From Alistipes sp. (lineage in GTDB: Bacteria > Bacteroidota > Bacteroidia > Bacteroidales > Rikenellaceae): a stretch of 64,000 nucleotides of DNA. Location: assembly GCA_017398045.1 (NCBI GenBank), contig JAFQHI010000017.1, positions 1 through 64,000 on the forward strand, in the 5' to 3' direction. The notes under the pieces were generated by a model. It searched no databases. It was given only the letters and a program-made list of their open reading frames with translations, and was not told the DNA's origin. Positions 45,801 to 52,660 of the stretch are shown here, piece by piece. The translations under genes and the position numbers were made by a program. How positions within the stretch are numbered: position 1 is the stretch's first letter; every line of letters starts with the position of its first letter.

Positions 45801-46187
45801 TTCGGGATAGGTGCAGAGGATGCGGTAGCCCTTTCCGTTGAAATTCGTGAGTGCCTTCAGGGCTGCCGTGCGCTGCACCACCCCCTGGGCATCCTCCGCG
45901 CCATAGGCGGCCGAACGCTTGTAGGAGGAGGGGAAGAAGTAGATATGCTCCTCATCGAGCAGGTTGTAGAGGTCGTTCATCAGGTAGGCGGCCGCATCGC
46001 GGTCGTCGGCCACAAAGAGATGCACACCCCCCACTCGCGCCACAGCCCCTGCCGCATAGAACGAAAGGGCCCCGCCGACCAACTCGTTGAGATGGACGGT
46101 AGAACCCTCTTTTTTCAACCCTTGGCACAACTTTTTCAGCGACTTCGATTCGCCGAGGAGTTGCGCCATCTGTTCGCGTGCAGTCAC
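42855..46187 (-). CDS. mfd: Transcription-repair coupling factor
   Basis: Mfd displaces stalled RNA polymerase and recruits UvrA to damage on the transcribed strand. The 1110-residue protein has the UvrB-like N-terminus ([19 protein letters not shown]-like region near 90-110) and the RNA-polymerase interacting domain ([20 protein letters not shown] near 430-450). The RecG-like helicase follows, with Walker A [11 protein letters not shown] near 580, DEEQ near 681 and motif VI [13 protein letters not shown]. A C-terminal TRCF domain ends it. It lies 42 bp after rng and overlaps coaX. Confidence 0.97.
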   Translation of the reverse strand: [1110 protein letters not shown]

Positions 46188-46229
46188 GGTTTTCAGCAGT
46201 TGTTTAACTTTTCGTGCGGTGCCTCGCGG

Positions 46230-47786
46230 CTATTTCTTAATCAATTCGTTGTCGCGCTTATCGTGGTAATGCACATCAATCAGTCCCATCGATTGGTCCT
46301 CGACAATATCAATCTTCACCTTGTATCGCCACTCCCAACGGCGACGCAACGAGAGGAATCCGCGCTTGAGGAAGGCCGCCACATAGGGGCTTACCACCAA
46401 GCGTATATACTTGTGGCCACGGTCGAGCGTGAGGAGCGAAATCTGGTTCTCAATTTTCTTGTCGAGCAACACGGTCGGCTCCACCTTACCCGAACCCTGA
46501 CACGTGGGGCAGACATCCGAGACATCCTCAATGGCCAGCGGGCGCACACGTTGGCGCGTAATCTGCATCAGGCCGAACTTCGTGAGCGGAAGAATCGTAT
46601 GCTTGGCCTTGTCGGTGGCCATCAGTTTGCACATCTCATCATAGAGGGCCGTCTTGTTGGCCGTCTTGTGCAAATCGATGAAGTCGATAATCACAATGCC
46701 GCCCATATCGCGCAGGCGCAACTGGCGGGCAATCTCCTTCGCGGCAGCCAGATTAACCTCCATGGCCGTCTGCTCCTGGTTATCTTCGGCCTTTGTGCGG
46801 TTACCCGAATTGACATCAATCACATTCATCGCCTCGGTGCGCTCGATGATGAGGTAAGCACCGCGCTTGAGCGACACATACTTGGCAAAGAGCGACTTGA
46901 TTTGCTTCGAGATATCGAAGTTATCGAAGATGGGGACCTGTCCTTTGTAGAGCTTGACGATTTGCTCCATCGAGGGGTCAATCTCATGCACATAGCCCTT
47001 AATCTCCTTGAACATCTCCTCGTCATTGACCACAATCTGCGAGAAGGAGCCGTTGAGCGAGTCGCGGATGATGGTGTTGGCACGGCTCATCTCGCTGAGC
47101 AACTGTCCGGGAGCCGTAGGTGCCATCTTGCGAATCGTCCCGCAGGTCTTCCACCAACGGTCGAGTTGCTGTTTGAGGTCGCGCTCAATCTCCTCGTCGG
47201 TGGCCTCGACGGCCGCCGTGCGCATGATGACTCCGAAATTTTTCGGCAACACGCTCTGCGCCACCCGCTTCAGGCGACGCTTCTCCTCCGAGGAGCGAAT
47301 CTTCTGCGAAAGGAAAATCTTCTGCGAGAAGGGGACCAGCACCACGTTACGGCCGGGCAACGAAACCTCGGCCGTGAGGCGGGGACCCTTGGTCGAGATG
47401 GCCTCCTTGGCCACCTGCACCATCACCAGCTGACCGACCTGAAGATAGGAGGCGAGCTTGCCGCCCTTCTCGATAGGCTCTTCGAGTTTCATCGTATCGA
47501 CGCGCAAGCCACGCTTACCGGGCTGAAACGACGAGACGAGTTTTTGCAACGAAGGGAAGTTGGTTCCGAGGTCGGAATAGTGGATAAAGGCATCTTTTTC
47601 ATGCCCTATATTGACAAATGCCGCGTTCAGACCCGGCATAATTTTGCGCACCTTGCCCAAATAGATGTCTCCCACGGCGAAACCGGTCTGGCACTGCTCC
47701 TTGTTCAGCTCAACCAGCACCTTGTCTTCGCAGAGGGCAATCTGCATTTCGGCAGGCGTTACGTTTACAATCAGTTCTCGATTCAT
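46230..47786 (-). CDS. rng: Ribonuclease G/E
   Basis: This endoribonuclease processes rRNA and mRNA in the cytoplasm. The 518 residues contain an S1 domain near 37-120 (AVGDIYLGKVRKIMPGLNAAFVNIGHEKDAFIHY), the FGVIMRTAAVEA 5'-sensor segment and the catalytic VIDVNSGNRT and GGIVIIDFIDL aspartates near 325 and 368. The CPTCQGSGKV zinc-link follows near 425. It lacks the long C-terminal scaffold of E. coli RNase E and so is RNase G-like. It is the probable first gene of the operon ending at the PpiD-like gene. Confidence 0.95.
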   Translation of the reverse strand: MNRELIVNVTPAEMQIALCEDKVLVELNKEQCQTGFAVGDIYLGKVRKIMPGLNAAFVNIGHEKDAFIHYSDLGTNFPSLQKLVSSFQPGKRGLRVDTMKLEEPIEKGGKLASYLQVGQLVMVQVAKEAISTKGPRLTAEVSLPGRNVVLVPFSQKIFLSQKIRSSEEKRRLKRVAQSVLPKNFGVIMRTAAVEATDEEIERDLKQQLDRWWKTCGTIRKMAPTAPGQLLSEMSRANTIIRDSLNGSFSQIVVNDEEMFKEIKGYVHEIDPSMEQIVKLYKGQVPIFDNFDISKQIKSLFAKYVSLKRGAYLIIERTEAMNVIDVNSGNRTKAEDNQEQTAMEVNLAAAKEIARQLRLRDMGGIVIIDFIDLHKTANKTALYDEMCKLMATDKAKHTILPLTKFGLMQITRQRVRPLAIEDVSDVCPTCQGSGKVEPTVLLDKKIENQISLLTLDRGHKYIRLVVSPYVAAFLKRGFLSLRRRWEWRYKVKIDIVEDQSMGLIDVHYHDKRDNELIKK

Positions 47787-47969
47787 ACTCTTGACGGGCC
47801 ACCTGCGACCCTGTATATATTGTGTTCGAACCCCGGTGGGACTCGTATGGTAAAATATAGTGACCGTTTTTTATAGGTCGAAAGTATCGGTCAAACTTTC
47901 AAGGTATTTTTGTGCTGTCCGGAATCGCTCCAAAAAAAATTGCTATCCGGATAAAATGCATAGTGTGAG

Positions 47970-48056
47970 GCGATTTTCAGGCTTGCGCCGTGGTGCAATG
48001 CGGAGCATACTCGGCGTATGTGAGCAATTGCACCGCAAGCATAACGAAAAAATCGC
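47970..48056. repeat. Long palindrome, family member 2
   Basis: Arms 47970-47977/48049-48056, 47981-47986/48035-48040 and 47992-47999/48027-48034 are nested inverted repeats. The tip is AGCATAC (48004-48010), TCGGC, GTATGTGAGCA (48016-48026), shared with the palindrome at 32483-32604 although the stems differ. It lies between rng and the small basic protein gene, in a 347-bp space otherwise holding only the rng leader and the hairpin at 48081-48109. Confidence 0.75.
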
Positions 48057-48080
48057 CCGCAATATGGATTTTAAATAGGT

Positions 48081-48109
48081 AAAGGTAAAGGGGTAAACCC
48101 TTTACCTTT
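48081..48109 (-). terminator. Hairpin after the small basic protein gene
   Basis: A 12-bp perfect stem (48081-48092 with 48098-48109) has a 5-nt loop. The following minus-strand sequence ACCTATTTAA is only moderately T-rich. It starts 24 bp after the stop of the 30-residue gene. Confidence 0.55.
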
Positions 48110-48133
48110 ATCCTTGCAAGGCGTACTACCCTA

Positions 48134-48226
48134 CTACTTGTTCTTCTTGTGACGATTCTTGCGAAGACGCTTCTTACGCTTGTGGGTAGCCATCTTATGA
48201 CGCTTATGCTTCTTTCCGTTGGGCAT
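48134..48226 (-). CDS. 30-residue highly basic protein
   Basis: An ATG at 48226 opens a 30-codon frame rich in Lys, Arg and His (starting MPNGKKHKRHKMATHKRKKR and ending LRKNRHKKNK), closed by TAG at 48134-48136. About 20 of 30 residues are Lys, Arg or His. Such short basic proteins recur in Bacteroidota next to HU or ribonuclease genes. One of this kind may be the small large-subunit ribosomal protein described from the Flavobacterium johnsoniae ribosome, but I cannot confirm the identity. It lies 27 bp after HU and is followed by a hairpin. RNA binding is likely. Confidence 0.75.
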   Translation of the reverse strand: MPNGKKHKRHKMATHKRKKRLRKNRHKKNK

Positions 48227-48253
48227 AGTCTTGATGTTTTAATGGTTAGACAA

Positions 48254-48526
48254 TTATTTTACCTTGGCTGCGAAGCTCTTAGCGGGCTTGAAAGCCGGAA
48301 TGTTGTGCTCGGGAATCGTGATGGTCGTATTCTTCGAGATGTTACGAGCCACCTTCGTTGCACGTTTCTTAACGATGAAGCTACCGAAACCACGAAGATA
48401 TACGTTGTTGCCGCTCTCGAGCGAACCCTTCACGCTATCCATGAAGGCCTCCACGATGGCCATAACCTGCACCTTCTCAACGCCGGTGTTCTTAGCGATT
48501 TCGCTTACGATGTCTGCCTTAGTCAT
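48254..48526 (-). CDS. HU-family DNA-binding protein
   Basis: The 90-residue nucleoid protein begins MTKADIVSEIAKNTGVEKVQVMAIVEAFMDSVKGSLESGNNVYLRGFGSFIVKKRATKVARNISKNTTITIPEHNIPAFKPAKSFAAKVK-type HU sequence, with the conserved GFGSF turn at about 46-50 and the DNA-intercalating-arm proline region near 70. It is full length. A good promoter lies upstream (48571-48601). The 30-residue basic protein gene follows on the same transcript. Confidence 0.95.
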   Translation of the reverse strand: MTKADIVSEIAKNTGVEKVQVMAIVEAFMDSVKGSLESGNNVYLRGFGSFIVKKRATKVARNISKNTTITIPEHNIPAFKPAKSFAAKVK

Positions 48527-48570
48527 ATCTATTCTGTATTAAATTAAGTATTTAGCTCTTTTTGAGTTTG

Positions 48571-48601
48571 CAAATATACACTTAATTTGCATTTCCGCCA
48601 A
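48571..48601 (-). promoter_or_regulatory. HU promoter
   Basis: On the minus strand TTG (48599-48601), 20 bp and TATATTTG (48571-48578) match the Bacteroidota consensus. The HU start codon is 45 bp downstream. Confidence 0.7.
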
Positions 48602-48690
48602 CTTTCAAACAATTTTTTTTCGTGCTAATAGTCACCCACTTACCCCGAAACAGCAAAATCGGGGCCGGCGGAGCCGCACGAAAGACCCGC

Positions 48691-49086
48691 TTAACGCATC
48701 GCCCCTGCAATGCCGTCGGCTATCTGGTCGAGGGCCTGCTGGAGTTTCGAGCCAATCATCATCTTCATCATCATATTCAGCTCGGCATGCAGCACCAGAC
48801 GAAGGCGCGTATCGTTCGTCGCGACCTTGTGGAGCTGTACCCAAAAGGCAAAATCCATCGGCACTCCGTCACCGATAATCTTCACGTGCTTCGGCTCGAC
48901 GCGCTCATCCATCAAAAGGTGAATCGTAAAGCCCTTGGCCTTGAACGAGCAGGTCAGCTCGGTGGCCTCCCAATCATCGACACGGCCCTGTAGGGCGGGC
49001 GTAAGGTTATCAAAACGGCTGATTACCTGGTAAATCTGCTCGGCAGGACGCAAAATCTGTACCTGCTTGGAAATATACTCCTGCAT
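48691..49086 (-). CDS. SRPBCC (START-like) domain protein
   Basis: The 131-residue protein has the helix-grip fold pattern of SRPBCC proteins: an initial strand QVQILRPAEQIYQVISRFDNL, central strands (ELTCSFKAKGFTIHLLMDERVEPKHVKIIG) and a long amphipathic C-terminal helix (MMMKMMIGSKLQQALDQIADGIAGAM). Such proteins bind lipids or small hydrophobic ligands. It is the third gene after porX and tsaE, with a 37-bp gap. Ligand and role are unknown. Confidence 0.75.
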   Translation of the reverse strand: MQEYISKQVQILRPAEQIYQVISRFDNLTPALQGRVDDWEATELTCSFKAKGFTIHLLMDERVEPKHVKIIGDGVPMDFAFWVQLHKVATNDTRLRLVLHAELNMMMKMMIGSKLQQALDQIADGIAGAMR

Positions 49087-49123
49087 TTTTCTTCTATTTA
49101 TTAAATATAGGTATCGGTTTCAT

Positions 49124-49540
49124 TTACTCTATCTCGAAGGTGCGCTCCGTAGGGCCATCGACCGTGATGCGGACCGTCACCGGATGCTCGGGCAGCAGCT
49201 GCTCAATCTTCTCGGGCCACTCCACAAAGCAGAGGTCACCCGAATAGAAATACTCTTCGTAGCCCAAATCGAAGGCCTCGCGCACATCGTCGATGCGGTA
49301 GAAGTCGAAATGGAAAATACGCTCATCGTTTGCCCCGCAGTATTGGTTCACCAGGGCAAAGGTGGGGCTGGTCACCTGGTCGTCGGCCCCCAAGGCCTCG
49401 GCCACGGCGCGAATCAGGGTCGTCTTACCGGCCCCCATCTCACCTCGCAAGGCCACCACCGTGCGTCCCTCGAGCGACGAGAGCAACGCCTCGGCCACCT
49501 GCGGAAGCTGCTGTTCGGAATCGATATGAATGGTTTTCAT
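49124..49540 (-). CDS. tsaE: tRNA threonylcarbamoyladenosine biosynthesis ATPase
   Basis: TsaE is the ATPase that works with TsaB and TsaD in making t6A37 in ANN-decoding tRNAs. The 138-residue protein has Walker A GEMGAGKTTLIRAVAEALG at 34-52, VTSPTFALVNQY near 57-68 and HFDFYRID near 77-84. FVEWPEKIEQLLPEHPVTVRI follows. It lies 11 bp after porX and 37 bp before the SRPBCC gene. Normal length. Confidence 0.95.
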   Translation of the reverse strand: MKTIHIDSEQQLPQVAEALLSSLEGRTVVALRGEMGAGKTTLIRAVAEALGADDQVTSPTFALVNQYCGANDERIFHFDFYRIDDVREAFDLGYEEYFYSGDLCFVEWPEKIEQLLPEHPVTVRITVDGPTERTFEIE

Positions 49541-49551
49541 GTTGTATCGGC

Positions 49552-51102
49552 TTATTGTTTGGGTTTAAGTACGATGTAGGGAACAATCATCTCCTCCATC
49601 GAGATGCCGCCGTGCTGGAACGTGTTGCGGTAGTAGCGCACGAAGCGGTTGGCATCGTTGTTATAGACCAAAAAGTCGCTGTTGTAGGCGAAGATATAGC
49701 TCGACGAGAGGTTTCCGGCCGGCAGCTGGATATCCTCCGGACGCTGCACCTCATAGACCTCGCGGGCGTTGTATTGCAGGTTGCGACCCGTCTTGTAGCG
49801 CAGGTTCGACGAAGTCTCCCTATCGCCCGTCACGCGCACCGGATTATCGACACGAATCGTACCGTGGTCCGAGGTGATGATGACCGTGTGGCCCTTCTCG
49901 GAGAGGAGTTTGAGTATCGTGTAGAGGTCCGAATGTTCGAACCAGGAGCGGGTCAGCGAGCGGAAAGCAGCCTCATTTTCAGTTAGTTCGCGCACCACGT
50001 CGGTCTCGGTACGGGCGTGCGAAAGAATATCGAGGAAGTTATAGACGATGACCGAAAAATCGGCCTCATAGACGCGACGGATGTTCTCCACCAGCTTGCG
50101 CCCCTGCTCGGGACGGACGAGCTTGTCGAAGGTCATCTTCCACGACTTGCCACTCTGGCTCATCAAGCGTCGCAGGAACTCCTCCTCGTATTGGTTTTTA
50201 CCCCCCTCCTCGTTGTCGTTGAGCCACTTCTGGGGCATCAGGCGGTCGATGGCCAAGGGCATCAGACCGGCAAAGAGGGCATTGCGGGCATACTGCGTAG
50301 CGGTGGGCAGGATGGCGCAATAGAAGTCATCGACCGCCACATCGTAGTAACCGCGCAACATCGAGGAGATGGCTCGCCACTGGTCGTAACGGAAGTTGTC
50401 GATGAGGAGCAATGTCGTCTTCGTATGCTCGTCCACCACCGGAAAAATCATCGAACGCATGAGCGTATGCGACATGGTGGGGGTATCCTCCCCGCGATGG
50501 TTAATCCAATGGTAGTAGTTGCGCCTTACGAATTTCGAGAAGGCCTGGTTGGCCTCATTCTTTTGGTAGGCAAGTATCTCTTTGACACTCTGGTCGGTAG
50601 AATCCTCCAATTCAATTTCCCAGCCCGTCAGTCGGCGATAGAGCGAACACCAATCCTGGAACGTATCGGCCATCTGCAACGAGGTCGAAAGACGACCAAA
50701 TTCGGAGCGGTAGTCGGCCGTGGTCTGCTCGGTGACGAGCTGCTGCTGGTGGACATTCTTCTTAATCGAGAGCAGCACCTGGTTCGGATTGACGGGTTTG
50801 ATGAGATAGTCGGCAATCTTCGAACCGATGGCCTTGTTCATGATGTTCTCCTCCTCGCTCTTGGTCACCATGATAACGGGCGTGGTGGGACGCACCTCCT
50901 TGATTTTGGGCAGCGTCTCAAGCCCCGTCATACCGGGCATCATCTCGTCGAGGATAATCAGGTCATAGGCCTCCTCCGACGCCATATCAATCGCGTCGTA
51001 ACCGTTGTTGCAGGTATCCACCTCGTAACCCTTCTGATTTAGAAACAGCAGGTGCGGCTTCAACAGCTCAACCTCATCGTCCACCCAAAGAATTTTAACC
51101 AT
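49552..51102 (-). CDS. porX: PorX-type response regulator with PglZ/alkaline-phosphatase-like effector
   Basis: PorX is the response regulator of the type IX secretion system. The 516-residue protein has an N-terminal receiver (1-120; KILWVDDEVELL, phospho-acceptor Asp in DLIILDEMMPG near 52, KPVNPNQVL near 107). A helical linker follows. The C-terminal PglZ-like alkaline-phosphatase-superfamily domain has DNFRYDQWRAI near 215, SVIVYNFLDIL near 355 and TVIITSDHGTIRVDNP near 412-427. These metal-binding Asp/His residues fit the known fold. Its sensor partner PorY is not in the window. Confidence 0.92.
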   Translation of the reverse strand: MVKILWVDDEVELLKPHLLFLNQKGYEVDTCNNGYDAIDMASEEAYDLIILDEMMPGMTGLETLPKIKEVRPTTPVIMVTKSEEENIMNKAIGSKIADYLIKPVNPNQVLLSIKKNVHQQQLVTEQTTADYRSEFGRLSTSLQMADTFQDWCSLYRRLTGWEIELEDSTDQSVKEILAYQKNEANQAFSKFVRRNYYHWINHRGEDTPTMSHTLMRSMIFPVVDEHTKTTLLLIDNFRYDQWRAISSMLRGYYDVAVDDFYCAILPTATQYARNALFAGLMPLAIDRLMPQKWLNDNEEGGKNQYEEEFLRRLMSQSGKSWKMTFDKLVRPEQGRKLVENIRRVYEADFSVIVYNFLDILSHARTETDVVRELTENEAAFRSLTRSWFEHSDLYTILKLLSEKGHTVIITSDHGTIRVDNPVRVTGDRETSSNLRYKTGRNLQYNAREVYEVQRPEDIQLPAGNLSSSYIFAYNSDFLVYNNDANRFVRYYRNTFQHGGISMEEMIVPYIVLKPKQ

Positions 51103-51124
51103 ACGTGTTGCTCTTATTCGATTA

Positions 51125-51154
51125 CAAAAGTAGTTATTTTTCCATCAAACGCAA
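51125..51154 (-). promoter_or_regulatory. porX promoter
   Basis: On the minus strand TTG (51152-51154), 19 bp and TACTTTTG (51125-51132) fit the Bacteroidota consensus, 23 bp before the porX ATG. The recombinase gene ends about 125 bp upstream of it. Confidence 0.6.
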
Positions 51155-51280
51155 AATGAGGGCCTTTTATTGAGAGGACGCGACAAAACGAAGCAAAAAA
51201 AACGAGGGCCGATGGGTAGCACCTCGCTGTGTGGGAAAAAGTTATTATTTGTGGGATTTTGTCACATTTTCAGGGCTTTA

Positions 51281-52504
51281 TCAGGCGTGCCATCTTCCTT
51301 CGAAGGGTTTGAGTTGCTCGGAGAGGCGCGTCAATTCGCGGTCCAGATGCGCACGGGTGATGTTGGCATAAATCTGTGTCGTGCGTATCGAAGCATGGCC
51401 CAAAAGGCGCGAAATAGCCTCAATCGACATCCCGTGCGAAAGGGTCAGGGTCGTGGCAAAGGTGTGACGCGCCACATGAAAGGTAACGCGCTTGTCGATA
51501 TGGGCGAGTTGCATGAGCTGCCTTAAACAACGGTTGCACCAGCTGTTGCTCGGCAAGGGGAAAATCGGCCGTTCACGCTCTTCGGTCCGGTATTTTTCGA
51601 GAATCGCACGCGCCACATCGAGCAGGCGAACCTGCACCTCCGAGCCGGTCTTATGGCGGGTCGTTTCAATCCACCAATCACCGTTAAAGGCGACCACTTC
51701 GTTCGGCGTCAGGGTCTTCAGGTCGATGAACGAAAGCCCCGTGAAACAGCTGAAGAGGAAGGCATCGCGCACCAGCTGCATCGACGGGGAGAGTCCTTCG
51801 AGCGACATGAGGCGCAACAGCTCCTCCTCGGTGAGGAATTGGCGACGGACAAACTCGTTCTGCACGCGGTAATCCTCAAACGGGTCATCGAAGACGGCTC
51901 CCTGCTTGCGTCCCCACCGCAGGATATGCTTCAGGGCCGACAGATAGACCCAGACGGTGTTTTTACGATGGCCCGCACCGCGCACCAGATAGCCATGGAA
52001 GGCGGAGAGGAAGGCTTGGTCGAGCCGCTCCAACGGGATATCCGCCTCATCGACATAGCAGGGCAGGAAGTACGTCAGGTGGCGTTCGATGCTCACGTAC
52101 TTATAGAAGGTCGAGCGGCTGCGGCTGACCCCGACCTGGCGTTCAAACTCCGCATTGTGGCGACGAACAAGGTGCAGCACCCCCTCCGAGGGACCCGCCG
52201 AACCGAAAAATCGCTCTCGCACCTCACGGGGCGTTACGGCAAAGCGATGCTGCCGCATTTCGGCATAGCAATCCTCCAACCCCAACCGCATCTCATCCAA
52301 GGCGCGGTTGAGCCGAATTATCTGCGCCGAGCGGCCGATGGCGCGATTTTGACCGACATCCCACGCCACTGGAGGTACAGCCAGCCGCGTGGAGAATTGT
52401 GCGCGTTGCCCATTGATGGTGATGCGCCCCATGATGGGGACCAATCCGCTACGCAACGGTGCGCTGCGCTTGATGTAGAACAACACATTACAGGTGTCTC
52501 TCAT
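51281..52504 (-). CDS. Bacteroidota-type tyrosine recombinase (candidate shufflon invertase)
   Basis: The 407-residue protein has an N-terminal arm-binding domain (about 1-95), a SAM-like core-binding domain (about 100-210; GVSRSRSTFYKYVSIERHLTYFL) and a catalytic domain. The catalytic K is in HKTGSEVQV near 293, the HxxR box is HVARHTFAT near 350 and the nucleophile Tyr is in LGHASIRTTQIYA near 382. The first catalytic Arg position reads CFTGLSFIDL, with Ser, a substitution also usual in related Bacteroidota integrases. It sits 157 bp before the susD gene of the silent cassettes and has no phage or conjugation genes around it. Inversion of the cassettes is a strong guess. Confidence 0.85.
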   Translation of the reverse strand: MRDTCNVLFYIKRSAPLRSGLVPIMGRITINGQRAQFSTRLAVPPVAWDVGQNRAIGRSAQIIRLNRALDEMRLGLEDCYAEMRQHRFAVTPREVRERFFGSAGPSEGVLHLVRRHNAEFERQVGVSRSRSTFYKYVSIERHLTYFLPCYVDEADIPLERLDQAFLSAFHGYLVRGAGHRKNTVWVYLSALKHILRWGRKQGAVFDDPFEDYRVQNEFVRRQFLTEEELLRLMSLEGLSPSMQLVRDAFLFSCFTGLSFIDLKTLTPNEVVAFNGDWWIETTRHKTGSEVQVRLLDVARAILEKYRTEERERPIFPLPSNSWCNRCLRQLMQLAHIDKRVTFHVARHTFATTLTLSHGMSIEAISRLLGHASIRTTQIYANITRAHLDRELTRLSEQLKPFEGRWHA

Positions 52505-52600
52505 AATAAAAATCGTTTAATGGTGTGCGACATTGCACAACCATCACGAAATTACGAAAAAAGACAAAGAAAGCGCACGCCACCTCTAAACAGCTACATC

Positions 52601-52640
52601 CAAAAATAAGAGGTCGCCACCTCTTCAGGCAGCGACCTCT
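52601..52640 (-). terminator. Terminator of the minus-strand SusC/SusD cassette
   Basis: AGAGGTCGC (52609-52617) pairs with GCGACCTCT (52632-52640) around a 14-nt loop. The minus strand continues TATTTTTGG. It lies 21 bp after the SusD stop. Confidence 0.75.
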
Positions 52641-52660
52641 GTGAACCATAGGAGCAAGAT

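Noticed and set aside
42864-47876. 1670-codon open frame on the plus strand
   Set aside because: It is antisense to mfd and rng, both of which have complete conserved motifs. Its translation shows no domain or signal and follows from stop-free complement codons.
47787-47900. Promoter of rng
   Set aside because: Only imperfect matches to TAnnTTTG (for example TACTTTCG on the minus strand) were seen, so no promoter was called.
51281-52504. Recombinase as remnant of a conjugative transposon or prophage
   Set aside because: No mobilisation, tra, capsid or replication genes are within 10 kb and no flanking direct repeat was found. Link to the cassettes explains it better, though not proven.
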